64,000 nt of DNA from Epilithonimonas sp. JDS (GTDB taxonomy: Bacteria > Bacteroidota > Bacteroidia > Flavobacteriales > Weeksellaceae): NCBI RefSeq assembly GCF_021261315.1, contig NZ_JAJSAX010000004.1, positions 1-64,000 on the forward strand. The letters run 5' to 3'. How positions within the stretch are numbered: the first letter of the stretch is position 1; every line of letters starts with the position of its first letter. Shown one piece after another: positions 42,852 to 52,591 of this stretch. The notes beneath the pieces were generated by a model, which saw only the letters and a program-made list of their open reading frames with translations, was not told the origin of the DNA and did no database searches. Both the position numbers and the translations under genes were made by a program.

Positions 42852-45800
42852 ATGAAAATTACAAATTTTGCCGTAAAAAATTATCAGTTCACGCTGATTA
42901 TATTTCTTCTTGTTGCAGTCGTGGGGGTTCTGACGCTCTTCACAATGCCACGTGCGGAAGATCCCGCAACAAAACCGCCTCAATATCTGATTACCGTCAT
43001 CTATCCGGGGACAAGCCCGAAAGATATTGAGGAGCAGGTTGTAAAACCGATTGAAAACAAGATCTACGGATTGGAAAATATAGAAAAAATCCTGACTACT
43101 GTAGAAGATGGTGTGGCTGCTTTTCAGGTCAAATTCAAATATGGCGTTGATGTCGATAACAAATATCAGGAGATCTCCACCGAAATGAATGCCCTTAAAA
43201 ACAGTGAGCTTCCAAAGGATATTTATCAGATCAAAACAGAGAAGATAAAATCATCCGATGTGAAGATCTTTCAGGTAGCTTTAGTCTCCGAAAATGCATC
43301 GGACAAATTATTACGCGATGAAGCAGATAAACTGAAAACCAGGGTTGAAAAAATCACGAACCTCAAAGATGTAAAATATGACGGGATTCCCGAGCAGGAA
43401 ATACGTGTGGACCTCAATCTTGAAAAACTGGCACAGCTGAAGATCCCGTTGGATGTCGTAACAGGAAGTTTACAAAGCGAAGCAGCCGATATTCCCGGCG
43501 GTAGTATCGATATGGATACCAAGGCGTTCAACGTAAAGACGAGTGGGAAATTTAAAGATGCGGACGATGTTGCCAACACCGTGATCTACAATGCCAATGG
43601 GAAAATCGTCTATATGAAAGACGTGGCGGAAGTGGGATACAAATCGCAGGTTGTCGATCATATCACAAGAATCAACGGATTGCGTTGTATCCTGGTAACT
43701 GCAGGGATGAAAGACAATGTGAACATTGCTGATGTCCAAAAACAGTATCTACCGATAATAGATGAATTTACGAAAACCCTGCCTTCAAATATCAAGCTGG
43801 TTAAGAATTTTGACCAGGCCGATATGGTGGCCAGCCGTCTAGGTCATTTAGGGTTTGACTTTGGACTGGCTATATTTTTAGTGGTCATTACCCTGATTCC
43901 TTTGGGGGGAAGAGCATCGGTAATTGTGATGATCTCCATCCCCCTTTCATTGGCCTTAGGATTAATTGCGATGAATGCTTTAGGGTATTCCTTGAACCAG
44001 CTGAGTATTGTCGGATTGGTGGTTGCATTGGGACTGTTGGTGGATGACAGTATCGTAGTTGTCGAAAATATCGAGCGTTGGTTGCGTGAAGGGCATTCGA
44101 AAATGGAAGCTGTTCTGATGGGAACCAAACAGATCGGCGTTGCTGTTGTAGGATGTACCGCCACATTAGTCATTGCATTTCTTCCGCTGGTCTTCCTTCC
44201 CGATATGGCAGGTGATTTCATCCGAAGTCTTCCGATGGCGGTTATTACAAGTGTATTGGCTTCAATGCTTGTTGCTTTAACATTGGTTCCATTTTTAGGA
44301 AGCAGATTTTTAAAGACCCACGAACACGAAGGTGGAAATATTGTTCTTCAGTACTTGCAAAAGATATTGACCAAATCGTACAGCGGTATTATGCCGAAAG
44401 CATTGAAATTTCCTAAAATTACCATTGTCATCTCACTTCTTTTAAGTGTTCTTGCGTTTGGATTGTTTTCCGTAGCGGGATTTAAACTATTTCCTAATTC
44501 AGAAAAACCGATGTTCCTCATCAACATCAAAATGCCACTCCAGGATAATATCGTGGAAAGCAACAGGGTCACTAAGATTGTCGAAGCAGAATTGAAAAAA
44601 CACAAAGAAATTATATATTACACTTCAAATGTCGGACACGGAAACCCTCAGATTTATTATAACGTGCATCCACAGGACAGAAAATCAGATTTCGCACAGA
44701 TTTTCGTACAGTTGGAAAGTGAAGCTTCGCCTGTAGAAAAAACTGCTTTAATCGAAGTACTGCGTGATAAATTCAGAACGATGCCTTATGCCAAAGTGGA
44801 AGTGAAAGACTTTGAGCAGGGTACGCCTCTGGAAGCCAATATTGTGGTCAGACTATTTGGGGAAGACCAGGCTGTCTTGAGAAAACTGTCTTTCCAGGTT
44901 GAAGACATTCTGAGAAAACACAAAGGTACGGTTTACATCAACAATGAACTGAATACCAATAAGACCGATGTTAAAATAAAGATCAACAAAGAAAAAGCCA
45001 GAACTTTGGGCGTGATGACCAGTAATATCGACAGAGTGATCAGGCTTGCCGTTGCCGGTCTGACAGTCGGAGATTATATCGATGACCGTGGTGATTCCAG
45101 AAATGTGACCATTACACTGCCTAGAGACAAATTTACCAATCTTAATGCCCTGAAAAATCTGTACGTGAATAACGTTCAGGGATCACCTGTTGCGCTGAAT
45201 CAGATCGCCACCATTACTTTTGAAACTGCACCTACGACGATCAACCACTTCAACAAATCACGCTTTGTGAAAGTTTCTGCGATGTCCGCAAAAGGTTATT
45301 ACGCAAATGATCTGTTGGTGGATATCATTCCGAAATTAGATAAATTAAAATTACCTGAAGGCTATTATTACAAACTTGCCGGAGAGAAAGAATCGGAAGG
45401 TGATGCATTGGGAGGTAATTTCCTGTCGGTTATCGTATTGAGTACATTCTTGTTCATTGCTGTTCTGTTGTTACAGTTTAAAACATTCAAAGGGATCATC
45501 ATTGTATTGTCGATCATTCCACTAGGAATTTTGGGTGGTGTACTGCTTTTAATAGCGACAGGAAACCCGATGTCATTGGTTTCCATTATTGGATTCATCG
45601 GGTTATCGGGAATACAGGTGAAAAATTCATTATTGCTGGTAGACTTTACCAATCAGTTAAGACTGGAAGGAAAGTCTATCGATGAAGCCATTGCAATTGC
45701 AGGAGAAACCCGATTTCTTCCGGTGGTTCTGACATCAGTGACAGCGATCTGTGGTCTGATTCCTTTGGCAGTGAATCCCAATCCCCAAATTGCTCCATTG

Positions 45801-45917
45801 GCAATCGTGTTGATTGGTGGACTCATCAGTTCTACGATTTTATCAAGAATTGTGACACCTGTGATGTACAAACTGATTCCGCCAAGTCTGGAAATGGAAA
45901 GTGGTGAAGAAAAATAA
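42852..45917 (+). CDS. RND multidrug efflux pump, HAE1-type inner-membrane subunit
   Basis: This 1021-aa protein has twelve transmembrane segments and two large periplasmic loops. Family marks are EDPATKPPQYLITVIYPGTSP, the central VALGLLVDDSIVVVENIERWLREG (proton-relay Asp pair) and the C-terminal IGLSGIQVKNSLLLVDFTNQL. It drives drug export with the proton motive force and forms the pump with the preceding adaptor and TolC protein. Spacing is 6 bp to the adaptor. Confidence 0.95.
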   Translation: MKITNFAVKNYQFTLIIFLLVAVVGVLTLFTMPRAEDPATKPPQYLITVIYPGTSPKDIEEQVVKPIENKIYGLENIEKILTTVEDGVAAFQVKFKYGVDVDNKYQEISTEMNALKNSELPKDIYQIKTEKIKSSDVKIFQVALVSENASDKLLRDEADKLKTRVEKITNLKDVKYDGIPEQEIRVDLNLEKLAQLKIPLDVVTGSLQSEAADIPGGSIDMDTKAFNVKTSGKFKDADDVANTVIYNANGKIVYMKDVAEVGYKSQVVDHITRINGLRCILVTAGMKDNVNIADVQKQYLPIIDEFTKTLPSNIKLVKNFDQADMVASRLGHLGFDFGLAIFLVVITLIPLGGRASVIVMISIPLSLALGLIAMNALGYSLNQLSIVGLVVALGLLVDDSIVVVENIERWLREGHSKMEAVLMGTKQIGVAVVGCTATLVIAFLPLVFLPDMAGDFIRSLPMAVITSVLASMLVALTLVPFLGSRFLKTHEHEGGNIVLQYLQKILTKSYSGIMPKALKFPKITIVISLLLSVLAFGLFSVAGFKLFPNSEKPMFLINIKMPLQDNIVESNRVTKIVEAELKKHKEIIYYTSNVGHGNPQIYYNVHPQDRKSDFAQIFVQLESEASPVEKTALIEVLRDKFRTMPYAKVEVKDFEQGTPLEANIVVRLFGEDQAVLRKLSFQVEDILRKHKGTVYINNELNTNKTDVKIKINKEKARTLGVMTSNIDRVIRLAVAGLTVGDYIDDRGDSRNVTITLPRDKFTNLNALKNLYVNNVQGSPVALNQIATITFETAPTTINHFNKSRFVKVSAMSAKGYYANDLLVDIIPKLDKLKLPEGYYYKLAGEKESEGDALGGNFLSVIVLSTFLFIAVLLLQFKTFKGIIIVLSIIPLGILGGVLLLIATGNPMSLVSIIGFIGLSGIQVKNSLLLVDFTNQLRLEGKSIDEAIAIAGETRFLPVVLTSVTAICGLIPLAVNPNPQIAPLAIVLIGGLISSTILSRIVTPVMYKLIPPSLEMESGEEK

Positions 45918-45937
45918 TCTTAAAAACTAAATAAAAA

Positions 45938-46714
45938 ATGGAAGAATACATATTAATCACCGGAGCCTCATCCGGAATAGGCTACCATATGGCGATTCAG
46001 CTTGCCGAGAAAAACAAAAATCTGATTTTAGTAGCAAGAAGCGAAGATAAACTGAAAAAATTACAGAAAGAACTAATCGAGTTATACAATATTTCTGCTC
46101 ACTACATCGTCAAAGATCTCTCGGTTGTGGATAATGCCATTGCACTTTATGGCGAAGTTCTGGAAAGAAATCTGTTAGTTTCCGGATTGGTCAACAACGC
46201 AGGATTTGCGACCTACGGTGAATTTACCGAGACCTCTTTGGATGACGAATTGAAAATGATCGACCTGAATATCTCAAGTCTTGTAGCTCTCAATAAACTT
46301 TTCGTAAAAGATATGGTTGCAAGAAAATCAGGAAGAATTATGAATATTTCTTCTTTGATGGCATTTTTGCCATTTCCTTATTATTCGGTCTATTCAGCGA
46401 CGAAAAGTTTTGTACTGGCTTTTACAGAGACACTCGCTTCGGAACTGGAAGGAACCGGCGTTGTGGTCACTACATTGTGCCCAGGACCGATTGATACTGG
46501 ATTTTACAACGAAGAAATGCTCAAAGCCAATATGATGAAAAGCAATAAACCGGTTCATCCGGAGGTGGTTGCAGAAGAAGGCGTCAAACTTTTATTGAAT
46601 GGCAAAGGCAAAAAAATCGTTGGTTCAATGAACTGGTTTCTCTCAAACCTTCCACGTGTGACAACGGATTCAATGATGATGAAAATCAAGAAAAAGCTCG
46701 CCAGTAAGGCTTAG
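45938..46714 (+). CDS. Short-chain dehydrogenase/reductase
   Basis: This 258-aa SDR has TGASSGIGYHMA near residue 7, NNAGFATYG, NISSLMAFLPFPYYSVYSATKSF (Ser and YxxxK) and a C-terminal helix ending KIKKKLASKA. It is in the group of DltE/YciK-like SDRs rather than FabG. It follows the RND pump by 20 bp and is the last intact gene of the operon, so it is probably coregulated by TetR. The substrate is unknown. Confidence 0.9.
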   Translation: MEEYILITGASSGIGYHMAIQLAEKNKNLILVARSEDKLKKLQKELIELYNISAHYIVKDLSVVDNAIALYGEVLERNLLVSGLVNNAGFATYGEFTETSLDDELKMIDLNISSLVALNKLFVKDMVARKSGRIMNISSLMAFLPFPYYSVYSATKSFVLAFTETLASELEGTGVVVTTLCPGPIDTGFYNEEMLKANMMKSNKPVHPEVVAEEGVKLLLNGKGKKIVGSMNWFLSNLPRVTTDSMMMKIKKKLASKA

Positions 46715-46760
46715 TAAAACAGACCTCAACTAACGATTTCTAATAACATAAACTATTAAA

Positions 46761-47102
46761 ATGAATAAGAAAAATATATTGATCACTGGAGCCAGTGGAG
46801 GTATCGGGCTGGAAACTGCTAAACTTTTAGCCCAAAAAGGATACTCCTTAACCTTGGTGGCAAGAAGTGGAGATAAGTTGGAAGCTATCAGACAGAGTTT
46901 ACAAGATAATGATCATTCCGTATTTGTAGCGGATCTTTCCGTTGCCGAAGATGTCAATAAACTTGCATCGCATATGCAGGATAAAAAATACGATATTCTT
47001 ATCAACAACGCTGGATCTGGTCTTTATGGGAAATTCGTCGATCTGCCACTTAATGAACAGATCAATAGGCTGATACTCGGGAGCAAAAAATGGAAGTCTT
47101 GA
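46761..47102 (+). pseudogene. SDR, truncated after the NNAG motif
   Basis: 113 codons match the neighbouring SDR: ILITGASGGIGLETAKLLAQKGYSLTLVARSGDKLEAIRQ, then the expected DILINNAGSGLYGKF. The frame then continues for about 20 non-homologous residues ending GSKKWKS. The YxxxK active site and the C-terminal half are absent, so the product cannot be catalytic. The homology ends about 47080, a deletion junction with the HxlR gene region. Confidence 0.8.
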
Positions 47103-47149
47103 ATTAAGGCAAAATTTGCGCTGATAACCGAATAGTAAAGAATAAGGAT

Positions 47150-47500
47150 ATGAAAGAATGTGTAAAAACTACAATCGATGCTCAGGATATTAAAGCATTG
47201 CAGGATACAATTTATGTCATCGGAGGTAAGTGGAAACTGCCTATAATTTACTCAATATGTAATGGGAATAAGCGTTTCAGTGATATCGAAAAGAGTATTC
47301 CCACAATTACCAAACGAATGTTATCACTAAATTTAAAGGAGCTGGAAGCCAATAAACTGATCACACGTAAAGTTGACATAGATTTCCCATCAATTATAGA
47401 ATATGAGTTTACAGAGTATGCAAAGGAATATGGAGCTTTAATTACCGATATGATCGAGTGGGGAAAGAAGCATAAAAGACTGATAACCGATAAAAATTAG
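47150..47500 (+). CDS. HxlR-family winged-helix regulator
   Basis: This 116-aa protein starts MKECVKTTIDAQDIKALQDTIYVIGGKWKLPIIYSICNGNKRFSDIEKSIPTITKRMLSLNLKELEANKLITR, a complete HxlR domain with an N-terminal Cys. The divergent or adjacent target is not obvious: the upstream gene is a truncated SDR and the downstream one a truncated aldo/keto reductase. It may regulate the lost gene. Confidence 0.9.
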   Translation: MKECVKTTIDAQDIKALQDTIYVIGGKWKLPIIYSICNGNKRFSDIEKSIPTITKRMLSLNLKELEANKLITRKVDIDFPSIIEYEFTEYAKEYGALITDMIEWGKKHKRLITDKN

Positions 47501-47589
47501 ATTTAAATAATGATTTTAAAAGTGCAAATCTGAAAGAAGTAGCCTTTCACATTACTTCTTTCATATTTACAGTCGGTTGATCATTCTAA

Positions 47590-47943
47590 TCAACCCCGTA
47601 CAGTATTCAACAGATCGTGCGGATACCCCAAACTAATGGAGCTTAAGGCATCTAAATGTGCTAATTCTTCAGCTGTCAAATTGATTTCAGCAGCTTTAAT
47701 GCTTTGCTCAAATTGATTGATATTTCGTGCTCCAAGCAAAGGAAATGCATTCTTGGATAAAGTCCATGCAAATGCAATCTGGCCAGGCGTAGCTTCATAT
47801 TTTTCTGCAATTCCTACCAGTCCATCAATGATCAGTTTGGTTTTTTCATCTTCCGAATATTCAGCGTCAGTAGAATGACTGTCGCGCGAATATCCAGCTT
47901 CTTTGGAAAGAACTAAGAATTTTGAAGCATTGATCATTGACAA
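47590..47943 (-). pseudogene. Aldo/keto reductase, C-terminal third only
   Basis: 117 codons match the end of the aldo/keto reductase barrel: IAEKYEATPGQIAFAWTLSKNAFPLLGARNINQFEQSIKAAEINLTAEELAHLDALS. The Asp-Tyr-Lys-His catalytic residues lie in the lost N-terminal two thirds. Upstream on the minus strand, homology stops near 47943, where a TolC-like remnant starts on the plus strand. It is a broken gene. Confidence 0.85.
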
Positions 47944-47979
47944 TCAAATTTCTTCCTGAGTCCTTCACATCTATTAAGC

Positions 47980-48311
47980 AAAAGGCCAGACTTAAAAGCA
48001 GCCGAACTAAATGTTGTAAGTCTAAATGCGAAAACTGATTTGGCAAAAGCTGCAATGTATCCGAGCATAAGTTTGTCACCATCAATAGGTGTTAATTCAA
48101 ATAAGAACAATACTTGGTTTGATCGTCCCGGTTCTATTAAAAAACGTTGGCTGCCAATTTGGCAATGTCACTTTTGAATAAAAGACAACTTAGAACAGGC
48201 TACGATTCTGCGGTTATTGAGCAGAAAAAAGCAGTCATCAATTTTAAGCTGACGTTATTGACTACAGTCGGTGGAGTTTCTGATGTGATGGAAAGCTCTG
48301 AGATACCGTAG
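47980..48311 (+). pseudogene. Frameshifted TolC-family outer-membrane factor remnant (NodT-like)
   Basis: Three segments in different frames read as one C-terminal outer-membrane factor: RPDLKAAELNVVSLNAKTDLAKAAMYPSISLS (from 47980), then KNVGC near 48132, then NLAMSLLNKRQLRTGYDSAV and KAVINFKLTLLTTVGGVSDVME to the stop at 48309-48311. Two frameshifts separate them. The N-terminal half is absent. It may belong to a former efflux operon alongside the other broken genes here. Confidence 0.75.
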
Positions 48312-48751
48312 GTGTTGTTTTTGCGTATTATTACTGCAGGAGGATAATAATGATCTTGGTTGATTAAAATCAGGAATCTTGAAAACAGTTTGTAAATTAA
48401 AACAAAAGAGGTATTGCTTTGACAAGATCCATCGATATTTTCAATGATCTGTTTAAATATGCCCATACTTGTTACTATTGAAACAATGTGATGCGTTGTA
48501 ATCTAAATTTTATTTAGGTGTTATTTCTACAAATATTTTATAACTATTTTAAATAAAGAAATGAGTTATCGAAAGATAGCACCTTTTTTATTAAGTAGTA
48601 AAATAAATACGTGACGATGCACTTAAATGTATCAGATCATATTTGTATAAATGTCAGTTCTGCTATCTAAAAAAATATTAGATCAATTATCAAACAAAGA
48701 AGATTTTATTCTTGTGATTTGTCATATCTAAATATTGTAAGTTGATTTAAA
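48312..48751. other. Intergenic region, A/T-rich
   Basis: No gene or hairpin is supported here. A minus-strand frame of 88 codons at 48200-48466 overlaps the frameshifted efflux remnant and has no recognisable domain; its promoter side is unclear, and it is not called. Confidence 0.35.
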
Positions 48752-50053
48752 TCAATTTGTTGAGTTTGGGATTCTTGAAAATTCTTTGTAAGTATACACA
48801 TTGTAAGGATAGATTTTCTTTGCAAGGACTTTAGCAATAACACTACTGATGAACAAAGGAAACAGCAATAGATATCCAGACGGTACTATACTGGAAATAA
48901 TAAACATGGCAGTAAGAGGGGCGTGAATAGCTGCGGAAAGCATGGCAGCGGCTCCAAATAACGCAAAGTTAATAACCACAAGATGAGTACCTAAATAATG
49001 GTTGCAGAATTGGGCAAAAAATACCCCTAAAAACGCACCTGTAACAATACTCGGGGCAAATACACCGCCGTCACCGCCTGCACCGAGAGTGAGGGAAGCT
49101 GCCAATGGCTTTATAAAGATGAGCAAAACCAAAGGAATTAAATATGTGAGATTAACAATATCGGACGAACTTGATTCAAGGATTTTACCAAGCCCGTGAT
49201 AACTATCACCATATAATGCCGGAAGAAAAAAGATAAATACCCCAACAGTTATGGCACCTAAATTTACACGTATGAAATTGTTGTTAATCCCACCAAAAAA
49301 TGTTTTTGCGTAGATGACAATTTTTGTAAAATAAAGGGCAAATATACCTCCGATTAAACTTAGTATCACAGCAAAAGGTATGGATTGCCACCGCCAGTCC
49401 TGTACCTTAAATGTAAATAATGGGTTTGAGTCATAAAAATGCACAAATAGATGAGCTATAATCATCGAACTTATTCCACTGATCAGTAAGGTTTTATTGT
49501 ATTTACGTGCAATAACTTCGAATGCAAATAGAAAACCGCCCAGCGCACTTCCAAAGAGTACGGTTACACCCGCTATAATACCTGCACATATCAGTTCCGT
49601 CTTGTAGGCCCAAGCACTATGCAAATGTTTGTATGCCTGATTACCAACTGTTGCGGTGGCAACTACTGTTGATACTTCGACTCCTGTAGATCCTCCGAAA
49701 ATTACCGTTAAAAAGCCATTAGTGCAGTGCGAAGGTATTTTAAAAAAAGGAAGATGATCCTTTCTTGTTTCCAGGGTTGTATATATTTCCTTAATTCCTT
49801 TATTTTTTCTGTTCTGAAAGAGATATTTACGTAGGAAATAGATTGCTGTAATGCCTACACTTGGTAGAAAGATTAGCAATTTGTTTTCCGTGGCTATAAT
49901 TTCTTCAAAGAGGTATTCCTGTACCTGTCCTGTCAAATGTTTTAAAGTATAAGATATAAGACAAGACATAATACTAACGATAATAGATATCCCGATTAAT
50001 TTGACATAGCTGGATCTTATTATTTTCTTTCGGTACGCTGTATTGCCTTGCAT
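48752..50053 (-). CDS. CLC-family voltage-gated chloride channel/antiporter
   Basis: This 433-aa membrane protein has the CLC regions in order: GGSTGVEVSTV (in place of GSGIPE), SALGGFLFAFEVIARK, GAGGDGGVFAPSIVTGAFLG (GxFxP-like) and the final SAAIHAPLTAMFIISSIV. It has about 10-12 hydrophobic segments and no CBS domains. It probably transports chloride or another anion. It is alone on the minus strand, flanked by the broken-gene cluster and an A/T-rich promoter region. Confidence 0.9.
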   Translation of the reverse strand: MQGNTAYRKKIIRSSYVKLIGISIIVSIMSCLISYTLKHLTGQVQEYLFEEIIATENKLLIFLPSVGITAIYFLRKYLFQNRKNKGIKEIYTTLETRKDHLPFFKIPSHCTNGFLTVIFGGSTGVEVSTVVATATVGNQAYKHLHSAWAYKTELICAGIIAGVTVLFGSALGGFLFAFEVIARKYNKTLLISGISSMIIAHLFVHFYDSNPLFTFKVQDWRWQSIPFAVILSLIGGIFALYFTKIVIYAKTFFGGINNNFIRVNLGAITVGVFIFFLPALYGDSYHGLGKILESSSSDIVNLTYLIPLVLLIFIKPLAASLTLGAGGDGGVFAPSIVTGAFLGVFFAQFCNHYLGTHLVVINFALFGAAAMLSAAIHAPLTAMFIISSIVPSGYLLLFPLFISSVIAKVLAKKIYPYNVYTYKEFSRIPNSTN

Positions 50054-50395
50054 AACTATTTTAGTTTTAAAGAAGATGTAAAGGTAACAGTTATTTTTTG
50101 AAATAGTAAAAGTTGCTTGTTACTACATACTACCTGTTTTTATTTAAACAATTCAAATGAAATTTAAATAATTCATTGATTCATAAACTGAAGGTCCACC
50201 GATCAAGACAAGGATATACTTAATTTCTTTTTTATTTATCAATACTGTTGTTTGCAACGTTGGAATTTTAGATAACTGTTAAAAATGGATGTTTTTGAAA
50301 AAATTGCACATTTAGTTAGCTTCTTTACTTTTAGTCTTGAATAATACACACTATTAAATAAAGAAAAACTAAATTAGTTGTGCAAAGAAATTGTT
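50054..50395. other. Divergent intergenic region between CLC and AraC genes
   Basis: This 342-bp stretch is highly A/T-rich and lies between divergent genes; it must contain their promoters. I do not see a clean TAnnTTTG match or an inverted repeat that would name an operator. Confidence 0.4.
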
Positions 50396-51271
50396 ATGCC
50401 TAAAAACGATTCAATTATAGTAAATAGAATGGATTACAGCAGTGGGATTGCTGTTGGTATTTGGAACGTATCTACACCAGGTATTATAAAAGCACTTTCA
50501 CCTCATAGGCACGACCATTATACTTGCATGCTAATTGAGGCTGATAAGCTTGAAGTTGTATTTGATTTTAAGCATTTAACAATGCCGGTGGGGACACTTT
50601 TTATCTCTCCTCCTGGACAAGTTCATCAGATTCTAGAGACTCTTAGTGCAACAGGTTATTATTTGTCTTTTGAAAGCCGTCATATCGGTAGAATGGCACA
50701 AACCAGTTTGGATAATTTATTAGAGGAAACCTTGATTATCGCTCTCTCTAATAATGAGCGGCATTGGTTTAGAACAATCTTTGAGTCAATCATGAAATTA
50801 CAAGATCTGAACGATACCCCTTATAGGCAAGTTGAAAAACCATTGCTTTCAGCTTTTATTGAACAGGCAGTTTTATGCTACAAACGCCAATCATTCATTA
50901 ATTCCGAAAGTGTTAGCCTACGTTCTATAAATCTCACGAAGGAATTCAGGAATCTTGTAAAATCACATTTCCGGAGTATAAAGCGTCCATCTGAATTTGC
51001 AGCAATGCTTAATATAACTGTTGGACATCTAAGCGATACAGTAAAAAAAGTTACTGGTTTATCTGCTTCCGAACATATACAGAAGGAAGTGATGAGTGAA
51101 GCGCAAAGATTGCTCTACTATACGGAAATAAGCATCAAGGAAATTTCCTATCAGCTGGGATATCAAGACACCAAATATTTCATCAGGCTGTTTAGTAAAA
51201 ATGCAGGTTTTTCACCTAGTGAATATCGGAAGCAATACGCTAAATGCTCAGACCAAACCTTAGATCATTAA
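50396..51271 (+). CDS. AraC-family transcriptional regulator
   Basis: This 291-aa regulator has an N-terminal cupin-like domain (LSPHRHDHYTCMLIEADKLEVVF, GTLFISPPGQVHQI) that binds a ligand, and a C-terminal AraC HTH at about 185-285 (PSEFAAMLNITVGHLSDTVKKVTGLSASEHIQ, ISIKEISYQLGYQDTKYFIRLFSKNAGFSPSEYRK). The frame is open from a TTG at 50378, but the ATG at 50396 is preferred. The next two genes on the same strand (51384 and 51839) are likely targets. Confidence 0.9.
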   Translation: MPKNDSIIVNRMDYSSGIAVGIWNVSTPGIIKALSPHRHDHYTCMLIEADKLEVVFDFKHLTMPVGTLFISPPGQVHQILETLSATGYYLSFESRHIGRMAQTSLDNLLEETLIIALSNNERHWFRTIFESIMKLQDLNDTPYRQVEKPLLSAFIEQAVLCYKRQSFINSESVSLRSINLTKEFRNLVKSHFRSIKRPSEFAAMLNITVGHLSDTVKKVTGLSASEHIQKEVMSEAQRLLYYTEISIKEISYQLGYQDTKYFIRLFSKNAGFSPSEYRKQYAKCSDQTLDH

Positions 51272-51383
51272 GATTGTTCCTTCTTTTGTCCACCTTTTAC
51301 CTTAATTTGTGAGTGGCGTTGCATATGCCAATTGCTCAATTTTGTAAGACAAAAAAATTACTTCTAAAGAAAATTTAGATTTT

Positions 51384-51809
51384 ATGATTGGACAGAATTT
51401 TGTTGAAAGCTCAGTACTCTCATTGTCGAGAACTCCCGAGGGAATAATCGACTCTTTTCTTGCTCATATGAATTCTTTCCATACGGAGACTATGCTTCGT
51501 TTCTATGAGGAAGATGCAATCTTTATTCGTGATAGTGGTCAGCCTCGTAGAGGAAGATTGGAGATTGCGCGAGAATTGGACTGCTTCTTTAAATTCGGTT
51601 TGCCAATCAAAATTACAACAAGGAATGTTTATGTATATGGTAATCTAGCATCACTAATCTTGGACTGGAGTATAGCACGTATTGCGAATAATGGTGAAAA
51701 AATATGTATTCGAGGAACATCTAATGATTATGATAAAAGAGGAACCGATGGATATTGGAGATATTGGTTTGAAAATCCCTTTGGTGTTCAAGTGCGCAGC
51801 TTATTTTAA
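51384..51809 (+). CDS. SnoaL-like (NTF2 fold) protein
   Basis: This 141-aa cytoplasmic protein has the NTF2-like pattern: IDSFLAHMNSFHTETMLRFYEEDAIFIRDSGQPRRGRLEIARELDCFF, then LASLILDWSIARIANNGEKICIRGTSNDYDKRGTDGYWRYWFENPFG. It belongs with DUF4440/SnoaL enzymes or stress-related proteins of unknown activity. The NmrA-like gene follows 29 bp later, so these two are an operon under the upstream AraC. Confidence 0.8.
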   Translation: MIGQNFVESSVLSLSRTPEGIIDSFLAHMNSFHTETMLRFYEEDAIFIRDSGQPRRGRLEIARELDCFFKFGLPIKITTRNVYVYGNLASLILDWSIARIANNGEKICIRGTSNDYDKRGTDGYWRYWFENPFGVQVRSLF

Positions 51810-51838
51810 AAAACTTTACAATATTAAATAAATCAGAT

Positions 51839-52591
51839 ATGAAAATTTTAGTAGTAGGAGGTACAGGTCTAACAGGGAGGCTTGTAACTAACAAATTGGA
51901 AAAACTTGGTCATAAAGTAGTAATCGGTTCGCCATCACAAGGTGTCGATGTCATTACTGGTGAAGGGCTTCAGGAAGCATTGACCGGAACTGAAATAGTA
52001 ATCGATCTATCAAATTCATCTTCTCCCGAAGGAGAAAATGCACTTCGATTTTTTGAGACTGCGGGAAAGAATCTTGTCAAAGCAGAATTGAATGCTAGTA
52101 TTAAGCATCATATCGTTCTATCAATTGTAGGAACAGATGATGCATTGGAAATCGGTTATCTCAGAGCAAAAAAACTTCAAGAGGATACTATTAAAAACTC
52201 GGGTATACCTTACACTATAATTAGGTCAACACAATTTCACGAACATGTGGAAGCCATCATCCAAGTTCAGGGAGAAGGGGATAAAGTTTTTGTTTCGAAC
52301 TTAGACTATCAACCAATTGCACTTGATGATGTTGCCGAATTCATAGTACAATTCTCTTTGGAAGAACCTAAAAATAACACCATTGAAATTGCAGGACCAA
52401 GACGTGGCAAAATGGGGACTTTTGTCTCTGAGTATATTCAAATTACAGGTCAGGACAAAAAAGTGATTACAGAAAATGAAAGTAAGTATATGCATTTTGT
52501 TGTTACTAATTCACTTCTAGTTCCCGCTGGTCATTACTCCGCTGGTCAGAAACTTTTTGAGGATTGGGCACTGGAAACATTTAAAAGCTAA
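51839..52591 (+). CDS. NmrA/SDR-a type NAD(P)-binding protein
   Basis: This 250-aa atypical SDR has VVGGTGLTGRLVTNKLEKLGHKVV at the start, a Rossmann motif GGTGLTG, and HHIVLSIVGTDDALEIGYLRAKKLQEDTIKNSGIPYTIIRSTQFHEHVE, typical of NmrA-like/YwnB proteins. The Tyr-Lys catalytic pair is absent, with GIPYTIIRSTQF instead, so it may be a redox sensor rather than a dehydrogenase. It is in an operon with the SnoaL-like gene. Confidence 0.85.
   Translation: MKILVVGGTGLTGRLVTNKLEKLGHKVVIGSPSQGVDVITGEGLQEALTGTEIVIDLSNSSSPEGENALRFFETAGKNLVKAELNASIKHHIVLSIVGTDDALEIGYLRAKKLQEDTIKNSGIPYTIIRSTQFHEHVEAIIQVQGEGDKVFVSNLDYQPIALDDVAEFIVQFSLEEPKNNTIEIAGPRRGKMGTFVSEYIQITGQDKKVITENESKYMHFVVTNSLLVPAGHYSAGQKLFEDWALETFKS

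Noticed and set aside
48200..48466. 88-codon minus-strand ORF
   Set aside because: It overlaps the efflux-factor remnant; no recognisable motif.
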